Below are positions 26,718 through 35,419 of a stretch of 64,000 bases of DNA, one piece after another. This DNA is from Methylibium sp. NZG (GTDB taxonomy: Bacteria > Pseudomonadota > Gammaproteobacteria > Burkholderiales > Burkholderiaceae_C), in contig LGRD01000018.1 of the NCBI GenBank assembly GCA_001263235.1, positions 62,001-126,000 of the forward strand, given 5' to 3'. Every line of letters starts with the position of its first letter. The first letter of the stretch is position 1. The position numbers and the translations under genes are program-made. Below the pieces are notes generated by a model. That model was not told where the DNA came from, ran no database searches, and saw only the letters and a program-made list of their open reading frames with translations.

Positions 26718-27912
26718 GGAGCGTCAAAGTGGCCAAGGGGCTTGTGCCGAAGAGCAGGTTGGCCTGGAAGGCATCGTTCCCCCCTGCCGCATAGCTAAAC
26801 GAAGTTGGCGGCAGGCACTGCGTTTCAGCCGCGCCGACGCACTCGGTGATGGTCTTGACCCGACTGCGCTTTGTGACGGGCCCCAACTCATAGACCAGCT
26901 TCGTGGTCTTGACCTTGATCGCACCGGCCGGGGCGGCGGCCGGGTACGGGGCGGCGTTGCCCGCCCAATTGGTGTACGTGCGCACCGCATCGAGCCGACG
27001 CACGCTGACGTTCTTCTTGCCTTGGTGATAGGCCTCTGACCTGTCCTGGGCGGAGCCCGGTGTATCGGGCCGGTCGCTGTAGATGAACTGCACCCGGTTC
27101 ATCGGCTGTTGGGTCGGTGTTCCGGTGTAGCGGATCTCCTGCAGGTTCCATTCCTTGCCCAGGGTCGGACTGCCCGTGGTGGGCCCACTGCCCCAGGCCA
27201 CATCTCGCTGCTCGTACTGGAAGTCGATGTAGTTGCTCAGGGTGTCGCTGATTCGGCTGACCGCCCAGACCGAGACGGCGGTACCACTGGCCTGCACGGT
27301 GATGGTGGCGTTGGCGGTGGTGTTGGCGTTGGTGCCGTATTCATAGACCTGGCCGGCCTTGGTCCAGACCTTGAAGTAGGCCGGGCCGTTGGCCGCCGTC
27401 CCTGCCGCTGCGCCGTAGGCGCGGATGCGTGCGAAGCTGTCTTTTTCGGTGCGGTACTCGCGGACCATGCCTGTGCCGCCCAAAGCGTCGTTGCTTTGGG
27501 GGAACGCGACGGGGCTGCCGCCGGCGTCGGTCTGTATCAACCGTTGTCCGTCCAGGCAAAGCTTGTCGCTGGCGCCGTTGTCCACGGCGCGCGGCGTGCC
27601 GTCTATCGCCCTGATGCCCGGGCATCGCGTGATTGCGGACACGCCTTGGATGGACCAGCCGTGGCCCACGGGACCGTTGATACCGCCTCCGCCGTAGAGC
27701 AGTCCTACGTTGGGCATGAGGCCCGCGATGCCGGGCGGCACAGCGATGGAGTGGCTGAAAGCAGGCATGCCCCCATCTGTCACACGCAACTCCGCCTGAA
27801 CTGACGGCGCGAGGAAGGGAGCGAAAAGCGCGGTGACCACCCTCAGCAAAATGCGCGAACGGAGCGTGCTTGCAATGCGGCGCGCATGAACGCGCTTCGA
27901 CGGCCAGTACAT
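26494..27912 (-). CDS. SpvB/TcdB-like toxin-complex protein, 5' part (frameshifted)
   Basis: ATG 27912 follows GGGAGGAACC and begins MYWPSKRVHARRIAS with a signal peptide ending near SVQAEL. The body is the SpvB N-terminal domain: GGMPAFSHSIAVPPGIAGLMPNVGL-type start, YGGGGINGPVGHGWSI, and ITRCPGIRAIDGTP, then an FG-GAP repeat (LDFNGDGKTDLLRW). It stops at GAAGCFFSMGR, while the next frame continues with the expected SRWVADFNGDG, placing an indel near the CTTCTTCTC run at about 26512-26530. Without it the protein would be about 1,650 residues. It may be a pseudogene, a sequencing error or phase variation. Confidence 0.82.
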   Translation of the reverse strand: MYWPSKRVHARRIASTLRSRILLRVVTALFAPFLAPSVQAELRVTDGGMPAFSHSIAVPPGIAGLMPNVGLLYGGGGINGPVGHGWSIQGVSAITRCPGIRAIDGTPRAVDNGASDKLCLDGQRLIQTDAGGSPVAFPQSNDALGGTGMVREYRTEKDSFARIRAYGAAAGTAANGPAYFKVWTKAGQVYEYGTNANTTANATITVQASGTAVSVWAVSRISDTLSNYIDFQYEQRDVAWGSGPTTGSPTLGKEWNLQEIRYTGTPTQQPMNRVQFIYSDRPDTPGSAQDRSEAYHQGKKNVSVRRLDAVRTYTNWAGNAAPYPAAAPAGAIKVKTTKLVYELGPVTKRSRVKTITECVGAAETQCLPPTSFSYAAGGNDAFQANLLFGTSPLATLTLHDPAGNYGVIPLDFNGDGKTDLLRWSTNPAENRLYASVGGGTFTQVPNGLGNGQFNITDQQLFGAAGCFFSMGR

Positions 27913-28028
27913 CCAGGTTCCTCCCACAGCACTGTCTTATGTTGTCCTGACGCACGACGGGACGCTGCTCGTGAGCGCCGCTGTCTTGCGTCTGGGTGGG
28001 TGCAGTAGATGTGAGGTTTGCCGAACTT

Positions 28029-29486
28029 TCAATCCTCAAGATGGTGGAGAGGGTCGTCCCGGCTCGATCCATCGAAGGCCCGGGCCCCCTGCCGCCGCAA
28101 CATCCACGCCAGAAACCCGCACAACCCCGCCGCGGCCACCACCAGCCCGGCCGTCGCCGCGGCCCAGAAGCCTTGGGCGTTCTGCAGCGCCGCGGGGCTC
28201 CAGCCGGTGGTGTTGAAGGCGACGACGTAGCCGCCGCCCAGGCCCACACCCCAGACCGCCACCACGTACACCAGCAGCGGCACGGTGGCCACGCGGTAGG
28301 CGCGCAGCACGAAGGCGGCCAGGATCTGCCCCGCGTCGGCCACGTGGAACAGCACCACCCAGGCCAGCAGCGGCCCGGCGATGGCGATGACGGCGGCGTC
28401 GCGCGTGTAGATGCCCAGGATCGGCTCGCGCAGCAGGTACACGGCGCTGCCGACCACGGCGGCGATCAACAGCCCGGCCTCCACGCCGTGCCAGCCGAGC
28501 CGGCGCGCGTCGGCGGCGTCGCCGGCGCCGATGCGCTGCGCCACCAGCGTGCCGGTGGCGTTGCCGATGGCCATCTGCAGCATGAAGATCAGCGACACCA
28601 GGTTCAGCGCGATCTGGTGCGCCGCCACCGGCGTGGTGCCGAAGCGCGCGATGAAGAAGGCCATGAAGGTGAAGCCGGTCACTTCGACGGCAATCGACAA
28701 GCCCATCGGCACGCCCAACCGCACGAGCCCCACCAGACTGGCGCGGTGCGGCGGGCCGATGCGCCGGCCCAGCGCGAAGCGGCGGTAGAACGGATCGCGC
28801 TGCAGCAGCAGCCAGGCCACGCCGAGCTGGCCCGCCATCACGATGGCGGTGGCAACGCCGCAGCCCACCGCACCCAACGCCGGCACCTGCAGCGTGCCCA
28901 GCGGTGTGGGCAGGGCGAGGCCGAACACCAGCAGCGCGTTCAGCGGCACCTTCAGCGCCAGCGCGCCGAGCTGCACCGCCATCACGATCTTGGGCCGCGA
29001 CACGGCGGTGTTGAAGCCGCGGAACGCGGTGAACAGCAGGGCCGGCGGCAGCGCGAACGCCAGCGCGGTGAGGTAGCCACGCACCTTCTCCGCCACGGCC
29101 GGCTCGGCGCGCGCCAGGCTCAAGAAGGGCTGCGGGAACAGCAGCACCGCGCAGCCCAGCACCGACAACGCCAGCGCCAGCCACACCGCCTGATGCAGTT
29201 GCTGGCCGGCCTCAGCGAGCTTGCGCGCGCCGAACAACTGGCCGGCGATCGGGCCGATCGCCAGCACCACGCCCATCAGCCCGACGAACACCGAGGTGTA
29301 GACCGAGCCGCCGATGGCCAGCGCCGCCAGGTCGAGCGACGAAGCGCGCGCCGCCATCACCGTGTCGACCGTGGCAAAGGCCAGCACCGCCAGCTGGCCG
29401 ATGAAGACCGGCCAGGCCAGCCGGGCGATGCGGCCGGCGTTGTGCCGCAGCGTGGCCGGGCGCTGCTCGGGGGCGTCGTCGGTCAG
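28029..29486 (-). CDS. MATE-family multidrug/metabolite exporter
   Basis: Twelve hydrophobic segments are visible. Family stretches include LAWPVFIGQLAVLAFATVDTVMAAR, GLMGVVLAIGPIAGQLFGARK, FRGFNTAVSRPKIVMA, MGLSIAVEVTGFTFMAFFIARFG and VAAHQIALNLVSLIFMLQMAIG. MATE proteins export cationic compounds using Na+ or H+ gradients. The frame is open to 30038, but upstream it is the shadow of the preceding gene. No ATG, GTG or TTG occurs at the expected N-terminus; a CTG at 29486, overlapping the preceding TGA, is the best placed start. The start is therefore uncertain, while the family is clear. Confidence 0.85.
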   Translation of the reverse strand: MTDDAPEQRPATLRHNAGRIARLAWPVFIGQLAVLAFATVDTVMAARASSLDLAALAIGGSVYTSVFVGLMGVVLAIGPIAGQLFGARKLAEAGQQLHQAVWLALALSVLGCAVLLFPQPFLSLARAEPAVAEKVRGYLTALAFALPPALLFTAFRGFNTAVSRPKIVMAVQLGALALKVPLNALLVFGLALPTPLGTLQVPALGAVGCGVATAIVMAGQLGVAWLLLQRDPFYRRFALGRRIGPPHRASLVGLVRLGVPMGLSIAVEVTGFTFMAFFIARFGTTPVAAHQIALNLVSLIFMLQMAIGNATGTLVAQRIGAGDAADARRLGWHGVEAGLLIAAVVGSAVYLLREPILGIYTRDAAVIAIAGPLLAWVVLFHVADAGQILAAFVLRAYRVATVPLLVYVVAVWGVGLGGGYVVAFNTTGWSPAALQNAQGFWAAATAGLVVAAAGLCGFLAWMLRRQGARAFDGSSRDDPLHHLED

Positions 29487-29977
29487 GATGTGGTGCCTTG
29501 CCCGGAGGGCGGGGCGCCGGGCCGCGCCGCCTCGGCCTGCTCTTGCGTGCGCGCGTGCGTGCGCTCGTGTGTCCGCTCGTGCGCGCGCTCGGCGTACTTG
29601 TTGAAGCGCCAGGCGGTGTTGTCCATCGTGATGCGGCGCCAGGTGGCGCGCTTCTCGGCCGGCGTCATCTTCGTCCAGTGCTGCACTTCGTCGAAGGTGC
29701 GGCCGCAGCCCTTGCACACCGCGTCGCCCTGGCTGGTGGAGCAGATGGCGATGCAGGGCGCATCCGGCGTGCTGGCGTACCACGCCAGCCAGGCGTCGCG
29801 CGCCTTGGGCGGCATCGAGGCCTCGTCGCACTCGTGCTCGCGGTAGTACACCATCAGGCCGTAGACCTCGGCCAGCGCGCGCACCTCGGCGCAGGCGGTG
29901 ATGCCGTCGGGCGAGGGCTGTCGCTCGCGCCACCAGTTGATGGCCGATTCGATGTCGGTGATGTGCAGGGCGGCCAT
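29483..29977 (-). CDS. DUF3717 and DUF1289 domain protein
   Basis: ATG 29977 gives 164 residues. The N-terminal half (HITDIESAINWWRERQPS, ALAEVYGLMVYYREHECD) matches the DUF3717 type found mainly in betaproteobacteria. The second half, PCIAICSTSQGDAVCKGCGRTFDEVQHWTKM, has the cysteine pattern of DUF1289 (C-x3-C, C-x2-C), suggesting a small metal site. The tail repeats ERTHERTHARTQEQ from a tandem DNA tract. It overlaps the MATE gene by 4 bases and is probably co-transcribed with it. Function unknown. Confidence 0.85.
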   Translation of the reverse strand: MAALHITDIESAINWWRERQPSPDGITACAEVRALAEVYGLMVYYREHECDEASMPPKARDAWLAWYASTPDAPCIAICSTSQGDAVCKGCGRTFDEVQHWTKMTPAEKRATWRRITMDNTAWRFNKYAERAHERTHERTHARTQEQAEAARPGAPPSGQGTTS

Positions 29978-30054
29978 GGTGCGGTGCGGGCGGGGAGCGA
30001 AGGATACCGCTGCGCGCCGCGCCGCGTCGCTCACCCACCCGCCCGCCCTCAGGC

Positions 30055-30957
30055 TCAGGCTCCTCTGGAGGCGTGGTGGGCCGCGCGGTGCAGGTGGGCG
30101 ATGAAGTGCCGCACGCTCGGTGACACGGCGGCGTCGGCGCGGATCATCGCGCCCACCGTCAGCTGCAGCGGCCCCTCGCGCACCGGCACGACCGACAGGT
30201 GCCCGGCGGCCAGCGGGTGCACCGCAATCTGGTAGGGCATGAGCCCGACGTAGTGGCCGCTCGTGATGAGCGACAGCAGCCCGAGCGTCGAGTTGACCAC
30301 CGCACCGGCCGGCGGCGCGGGCAGCCCGTGCTGGGCGTACATCAGCTTGGCGTAACCCGAGTCGGCCGACGCGCCGGTGAAGACCCAGGGCGCCTCCAGC
30401 AGATCGAGCAGCGAGCGTGCGCGGGCCAGCGGGTTGCCCTTGCGCACCACGATCACCATCGAGATCGGCATCAGCGGCTCGACCGCGAACTCGCCCTGCG
30501 GCAGCCCCTCGGGCATCGGGCCGACGGCGATGTCGACCTCGCCCTTGCGCAGCCGCGTCAGCTGGGCGATGTAGAGCTCCTCGCTGATGCGCATGCGGAT
30601 GCCGGGGAACTCTCGCGTGAAGGTGCGCAGCGTCTCCGGGATCAACAGCAGCACCGCCAGCGGCACCGCGCCGATGTGCAGGTCGCCGGTCATGCGGCCG
30701 TCGAGCTGGCTGATCTGGTCGACTGCCTGGGTCAGCTCGCGTTCGGCGGCGCAGGCGCGTTCGTACAGCACCTTGCCCTGTGCGGTGGCGATCACGCCGG
30801 TGGTCGAGCGCACGAACAGCGTGGTCGACAGCTCCAGCTCCAGCTCGCGGATCATCTTCGTCAGCGCCGGCTGCGACACGCCGACGCGCCGCGCTGCGCT
30901 GCGCAGGCTGCCTTCTTCGATCGCGGCCACCAGGGCGCGCAGTGCGGTGAGCTTCAT
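30055..30957 (-). CDS. LysR-family transcriptional regulator (tannin/gallate locus)
   Basis: 300 residues. The winged helix-turn-helix is at 3-60 (LTALRALVAAIEEGSLRSAARRVGVSQPALTKMI), and the effector-binding domain starts near DLHIGAVPLAVLLLIPETL. It is divergent from the gallate dioxygenase gene with 130 bp between, in which an inverted repeat GATAAC-n5-GTTATC (30997-31013) contains a T-N11-A LysR box. It is the likely activator of galA and the genes behind it, with gallate or a cleavage product as co-inducer. That role is inferred from position. Confidence 0.9.
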   Translation of the reverse strand: MKLTALRALVAAIEEGSLRSAARRVGVSQPALTKMIRELELELSTTLFVRSTTGVIATAQGKVLYERACAAERELTQAVDQISQLDGRMTGDLHIGAVPLAVLLLIPETLRTFTREFPGIRMRISEELYIAQLTRLRKGEVDIAVGPMPEGLPQGEFAVEPLMPISMVIVVRKGNPLARARSLLDLLEAPWVFTGASADSGYAKLMYAQHGLPAPPAGAVVNSTLGLLSLITSGHYVGLMPYQIAVHPLAAGHLSVVPVREGPLQLTVGAMIRADAAVSPSVRHFIAHLHRAAHHASRGA

Positions 30958-30996
30958 GGCCGCTCCTTCGTGGCCGGTCCTTCATGGCCGTTCGAT

Positions 30997-31013
30997 GATA
31001 ACGGTGGGTTATC
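30997..31013. promoter_or_regulatory. candidate LysR binding site
   Basis: GATAAC-GGTGG-GTTATC is a perfect 6-bp inverted repeat with a 5-bp spacer. It lies 40 bp upstream of the regulator start and 75 bp before galA, the usual place for an autoregulating LysR box. Confidence 0.55.
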
Positions 31014-31087
31014 GCGCCTACGAACGCGGCATCTTCCGAAGCAGCGTGCAGCTCCCTACAGTGCGGACCGATCCAAGGAGTTCCTGC

Positions 31088-32443
31088 ATGGCGAAGATCA
31101 TCGGAGGCGTTGCCGCCTCCCACACGCCGACCATCGGCTTCGCGTTCGACCGCGACAAGCGCGCCGACCCGGTGTGGGCGCCGATCTTCGCCGCCTTCGA
31201 CCCGGTGCGGCAGTGGCTCACCGACCAGCAGCCCGACGTGCTGCTCTTCATCTACAACGACCACGTCACCTCGTTCTTCTTCGACCACTACTCGGCGTTC
31301 GCGCTCGGCGTCGGTGAGCGGTGGGACGTGGCCGACGAGGGCGGCGGCGCGCGCGACTTGCCCGCCATCGGTGGCGACCCGGCGTTCGCTGCGCACGTCG
31401 GCCGATCGTTGATGGCCGACGAGTTCGACATGTCGTTCTTCCAGGACCGTGCGCTCGACCACGGCTGTTTTTCGCCGCTGTCGATGTTGTGCCCGCACGA
31501 GAGGGAAGGGCACGGGGAAGGGCACGCCGAAGGCCAGCCCGGCTGGCCGGTGCGCCTGGTGCCCTTGCAGATCGGCGTGCTGCAGTTTCCGGTGCCTTCC
31601 GCGCGGCGCTGCTGGAAGCTCGGCCAGGCGCTGCGCCGCGCGATCGAGAGCTATCCGCAAGACCTGCGCGTGGCGATCGTCGCCACCGGCGGCTTGTCGC
31701 ACCAGGTGCATGGCGAGCGCGCCGGGTTCAACAACCCCGCGTGGGACGCACGCTTCCTCGACCTGTTCGAGCGCGACCCCGAAGCCTTGCTCGACATGAC
31801 GCAGGCCGAGTACGCCACGCTGGGCGGCTTCGAGGGTGCCGAAGTGATCATGTGGCTGGTGATGCGCGGCGCGCTCGCCGCACAGGTGCGCTGCCTGCAC
31901 CGCAGCTACTACCTGCCGTCGATGACCGGCATCGCGACCGCCGTTTATGCGCCGATGGAGCCGATCGAGCCGGTCGAACAAGCTGCGTCCACCGCCGCGC
32001 TGGCGCGCCACCGCGCGCATGTCGGTGCCCAACTGGCGGGTGCGAGCGAGCTGCCCGGCACCTACCCGTTCACCTTGGAGCGCAGCGTCAAGGCCTACCG
32101 CTTGAACCGCTTCCTGCATGGCCTGGTGCGCCCTGAACACCGCGCGCGCTTCCTGGCCGACGAAGCGGCGTGCCTGCAGGGCGCCGGGCTCGACGAGACC
32201 GAACGCAGCCTCGTTCAGCGCCGCGACTGGCGCGGAATGATCCAGCACGGCGTCATCTTCTTCATGCTGGAAAAGCTCGGCGCCGTGATCGGCGTGTCCA
32301 ACCTGCACATCTACGCGGCGATGCGCGGCGAGACGCTGGAAGATTTTCAGAAGACGCGCAACGCACCGAACGCGCTTTATTCCGTGGCCGGCAAGGAGGC
32401 CGGCGCGATCGGCTGGGACCGCGTGCCCTCGCCGACCTCTTGA
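31088..32443 (+). CDS. galA: gallate dioxygenase (fused LigB/LigA-type extradiol dioxygenase)
   Basis: ATG 31088 after AAGGAGTTCCTGC gives 451 residues. The N-terminal 280 residues are the class III extradiol LigB fold: SHTPTIGFAFD with iron-ligand candidate H12, and YNDHVTSFFFDHY with H59. The C-terminal part (YRLNRFLHGLVRPEHRARFLAD, LVQRRDWRGMIQHGVIFFMLEKLGAVIGV) corresponds to LigA, the small subunit of protocatechuate 4,5-dioxygenase. Such a one-chain fusion is characteristic of GalA, which cleaves gallate to 4-oxalomesaconate. A tannase gene 1 kb downstream supports gallate over protocatechuate. Confidence 0.88.
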   Translation: MAKIIGGVAASHTPTIGFAFDRDKRADPVWAPIFAAFDPVRQWLTDQQPDVLLFIYNDHVTSFFFDHYSAFALGVGERWDVADEGGGARDLPAIGGDPAFAAHVGRSLMADEFDMSFFQDRALDHGCFSPLSMLCPHEREGHGEGHAEGQPGWPVRLVPLQIGVLQFPVPSARRCWKLGQALRRAIESYPQDLRVAIVATGGLSHQVHGERAGFNNPAWDARFLDLFERDPEALLDMTQAEYATLGGFEGAEVIMWLVMRGALAAQVRCLHRSYYLPSMTGIATAVYAPMEPIEPVEQAASTAALARHRAHVGAQLAGASELPGTYPFTLERSVKAYRLNRFLHGLVRPEHRARFLADEAACLQGAGLDETERSLVQRRDWRGMIQHGVIFFMLEKLGAVIGVSNLHIYAAMRGETLEDFQKTRNAPNALYSVAGKEAGAIGWDRVPSPTS

Positions 32444-32486
32444 GCCCACGCGAACTCACCTCATCGACCCTTCAAAGGAGACATTC

Positions 32487-33461
32487 ATGATCAAGCTTTC
32501 CAGACTCCTGGCCATCGGCCTCGTCGCGGCCGGGCTGTCGGCTGCGGCCCACGCCCAGACCTTCCCGACCAAGCCGGTGCGCATCCTCACACCGTTCCCG
32601 GCCGGTGCCGGCCCCGAGGCCGTGCTGCGCATGCTGGCCGAGAAGCTGCAGAAGAAGTGGGGCCAGCCGGTCATCGTGGAGAACAAGCCTGGCGCGAACG
32701 GCTTCATCGCGATCGATGCGTTCAAGCGCGGCGACACCTCCGGCCACGACCTGATCCAGCTCGACAACGTGCACCTGGCCGCCTACCCGCACCTGTTCAA
32801 GAAGCTGCCCTACGACGCCGCGAAGGACTTCGATGTGCTGACGCCGCTGTTCCGCACCTACTTCTTCGTCGGCGTCGGCGCGGGCAGCAAGTACAAGACG
32901 GTCGGCGACATCGTGGCCGATGCCAAAGCCAATCCGGCCAAGCTGAACTACGGCTCGTGGTCGGTGGGCAACCCGGTGCACCTGGGCTCGGCGCTGCTGG
33001 AGGCCACCACCAACACCGAGATGCGGCACATCATCTACAAGGAGACGTCGCTGCTGTATGCGGGCGTGGCAACGGGCGAGCTGCACTTCGCGCTCGGCAC
33101 CTTGGCGACCGCCGGGCCGCTGCAGCGCGCCGGCAAGATCAGGTTCATCGCCGTCACCGCGCCCAAGCGCCACAGCGCGTTCCCCGACGTGCCGACGGTC
33201 GCCGAGTCGGGCGGCCCGGCCGGCTACGAGATGACGGGCTGGACCACCATCGCCGCGCCCAAGGGCCTGCCCAAGGCGGTGGCCGACAAGATCCAGCAAG
33301 ACATCGACGCCGCGCTTGCCGAGCCCGACATGAAGGAGCGCTTCTCGACCTTCGGCTACGAGGCCTTCCCGACCACGCGCGAGCAGTTCAATGCGTTCAT
33401 CGGCGCCGAGTCGGCCAAGTACGCCGAGGTGATCAAGCGCGCCAAGGCGTCGCTCGACTGA
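32487..33461 (+). CDS. Bug-family tripartite tricarboxylate transporter substrate receptor
   Basis: 324 residues with AAAGGAG upstream. A Sec signal peptide (LAIGLVAAGLSAAAHA) precedes the Bug/TctC motif FPTKPVRILTPFPAGAGPE. Other family blocks are GQPVIVENKPGANGFIAIDAF and RFIAVTAPKRHSAFPDVPTVAESG. These periplasmic proteins bind carboxylates or aromatic acids for TctAB permeases, which are absent here, so it may be an orphan receptor or partner of distant permeases. It sits between galA and tannase, suggesting gallate or a ring-cleavage product as ligand. Confidence 0.92.
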   Translation: MIKLSRLLAIGLVAAGLSAAAHAQTFPTKPVRILTPFPAGAGPEAVLRMLAEKLQKKWGQPVIVENKPGANGFIAIDAFKRGDTSGHDLIQLDNVHLAAYPHLFKKLPYDAAKDFDVLTPLFRTYFFVGVGAGSKYKTVGDIVADAKANPAKLNYGSWSVGNPVHLGSALLEATTNTEMRHIIYKETSLLYAGVATGELHFALGTLATAGPLQRAGKIRFIAVTAPKRHSAFPDVPTVAESGGPAGYEMTGWTTIAAPKGLPKAVADKIQQDIDAALAEPDMKERFSTFGYEAFPTTREQFNAFIGAESAKYAEVIKRAKASLD

Positions 33462-33495
33462 CAGCTTGCTTCAACCCCAAACAGCGGAGATGACC

Positions 33496-35217
33496 ATGAC
33501 CGATTCCCTCGGCAAGAAACTGCCGCGCCTGCTGCGCGTTACTGCGGCGAGCGCCCTCGCCGCGCTTGCGGCGAGTGCCTGCGCCAACGGTGGGCTCAAC
33601 GGCCACAGCAGCGGCCACAGCAGCGGCCTCGACGGCTACCGAGACGGCCTGTACGACAGCGCGTTGGCCTTCGACAAAGAGGCCTACACGACGCTCAACG
33701 TGACCATCGACGGCCAGCCGATGGCGGTGCGCTGGTACAGGGAAGTCTGCTACGTCGCGCAGCCACAACTGATGGCGCCGGTGCAGAACAACGCTGCGAT
33801 CGCCAACCCGCAATGCGGCTACCAGAGCATGAACATCTTCGTGCCCGAGAGCGCCGCCGCCGACCAGAAGACCGCGATCTACTTCCAGGTCGCCAACGGT
33901 GGCTGGTTCGCGAGCTACGTGGCCGCAAGCGTCACCAATGGCGCGAGCTTCGACAGCACCACGAGCCAGGTCGGCGCGGCGCTGAAGGCGGGTTATGTCT
34001 TCGTCAACGTCGGCACGCGCAGCCGCCGCCTGCTGGCGGCCGACGGCACGCAGGCCGGCAAGGCGCCGACGGTGGTCGTCGACGCCAAGGCGGCCGTGCG
34101 CTACCTGCGCTTGAACGACAAGGTGATGCCGGGAAGTGCCGAGCGCATCGTCGTCAATGGCACCAGCGGCGGCGGTGCGCTGGTGTCGGCGCTCGGCGCC
34201 TCGGGCAACAGCCGCGACCACGTGCCGTACCTGGCCGAGACTGGCGCCGCCGGCATCGGCAAGCGCGGCTCGGCCCTCGGCAGCACCTTGCGCGACGATG
34301 TGTTCGCCGTGGTCGCCTACTGCCCGATCACCGACCTGGGCCACGCCAACATCGCCTACGAGTGGATGTTCACCACGCTGGGCACGCGCGCGGCGGTGAG
34401 CCGCAACAACCACCCCGCCGGCAGCGCCGAGATGGCAGCGTCGTTCGCCGACTACCAGCGCAGCCTGCGCCTGCGCAACCCGGACGGCAGCCGGCTCACC
34501 GCCGACAACATGCTGGCCACCGTTCAGGCCGAGGTCGTCCGCTCGGCCGAAGCGCATCTGGCGGCGGGCGGCACGATCCCCGCGCTCGGCGCATCGTCCA
34601 CCTACAACGTCGGCAACGTGCCCACGAGCTTCGTCAACGACTGGATCGTGGCCGACGACACGACGAAGAAGGTGGTCTCGCTCGACATGGCGCGCTACCT
34701 CAATTTTGTCGCCTCGCAAGCCGTGCTGAAGCCCGCGCCTGCGTTCGACAACGCTGGTGTGGCCACCTTCCCCGGCGGCATGAGCGAGAACTCGCTGTTC
34801 GGCACCCGGAACCAGGCAGGGCTCAACTTCTCGGCGTTCGCGTGGAACCACAACACGGTTGCCGGCGACGGCTCCGGCCAGGACGACACCGGCACCCTCT
34901 GGCGCGACTACGTGCGCCTGCCCAGCAGCGGCGTGGGCGATCAATTGCGGCTGATCAACCCGATGCACTACATCGACTCCCGCGCGGACACCGCGCCCTA
35001 TTGGTACGTGCGCCACGGCACGCGCGACCGCGACACGTCCTTCACCGTGTCGATCAACCTCGCCCGCGCGCTGCAGGCCGACCGGCGCGTGCGCGACGTC
35101 AACTACCGCCTGGCCTGGGACCGGCCGCACGGTGGCAACTACGACGTGCCGGAGGCGATGGCGTGGGTCGCCGAGACGCTGCGGGCTGCGGAGCGCAAGG
35201 AGCGCAAGGAGCGCTGA
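33496..35217 (+). CDS. tannase (tannin acyl hydrolase), exported lipoprotein
   Basis: ATG 33496 (GGAG 7 bp upstream) gives 573 residues; ATG 33490 is also possible. The signal ends in LAASAC with C29 as probable lipidation site. The serine hydrolase nucleophile motif NGTSGGG places Ser224, followed by ALVSALGASGN as in bacterial subtype tannases. Charge-relay candidates are Asp511/513 in RHGTRDRD and His545 in DRPHGGNYD. Tannase hydrolyses galloyl esters to gallate, the substrate of the neighbouring GalA. The C-terminal ERKERKER run reflects a short DNA repeat. Assignment is strong for family and moderate for exact substrate. Confidence 0.85.
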   Translation: MTDSLGKKLPRLLRVTAASALAALAASACANGGLNGHSSGHSSGLDGYRDGLYDSALAFDKEAYTTLNVTIDGQPMAVRWYREVCYVAQPQLMAPVQNNAAIANPQCGYQSMNIFVPESAAADQKTAIYFQVANGGWFASYVAASVTNGASFDSTTSQVGAALKAGYVFVNVGTRSRRLLAADGTQAGKAPTVVVDAKAAVRYLRLNDKVMPGSAERIVVNGTSGGGALVSALGASGNSRDHVPYLAETGAAGIGKRGSALGSTLRDDVFAVVAYCPITDLGHANIAYEWMFTTLGTRAAVSRNNHPAGSAEMAASFADYQRSLRLRNPDGSRLTADNMLATVQAEVVRSAEAHLAAGGTIPALGASSTYNVGNVPTSFVNDWIVADDTTKKVVSLDMARYLNFVASQAVLKPAPAFDNAGVATFPGGMSENSLFGTRNQAGLNFSAFAWNHNTVAGDGSGQDDTGTLWRDYVRLPSSGVGDQLRLINPMHYIDSRADTAPYWYVRHGTRDRDTSFTVSINLARALQADRRVRDVNYRLAWDRPHGGNYDVPEAMAWVAETLRAAERKERKER

Positions 35218-35419
35218 TTTACTCCCTCTCCCTCTGGGAGAGGGCTGGGGTGAGGGCGGGCTCGTGGTGAACAGGTGACGTTGGCGAGTAGGCCGGCCCC
35301 TCACTTGCAGTGCGCGCGCCGGCCTGCATGCCGGCGCCGTTCGGCGGGCTCGGCGCGTGCGCCTCAAAAGCCCCGCCTCACCCCCAGCCCTCTCCCCAAA
35401 GGGGCGAGGGAGGAATACC
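35218..35419. repeat. paired inverted REP-like palindromes between convergent genes
   Basis: 35221-35258 (CCCTCTCCCTCTGGGAGAGGG plus GGGGTGAGGG) and 35376-35413 carry the same element in opposite orientation, with about 115 bp between. They lie between the tannase and selD stop codons and probably serve as a two-way terminator. Confidence 0.75.

Noticed and set aside
29483-32449. A 988-codon minus-strand frame covering galA
   Set aside because: Only its last 164 codons are a real gene (DUF3717/DUF1289); the rest is antisense to galA and the LysR gene and has no family character.
33433-35367. A 644-codon minus-strand frame opposite tannase
   Set aside because: It is the antisense shadow of the tannase gene, which has a signal peptide, GTSGGG motif and ribosome binding site.
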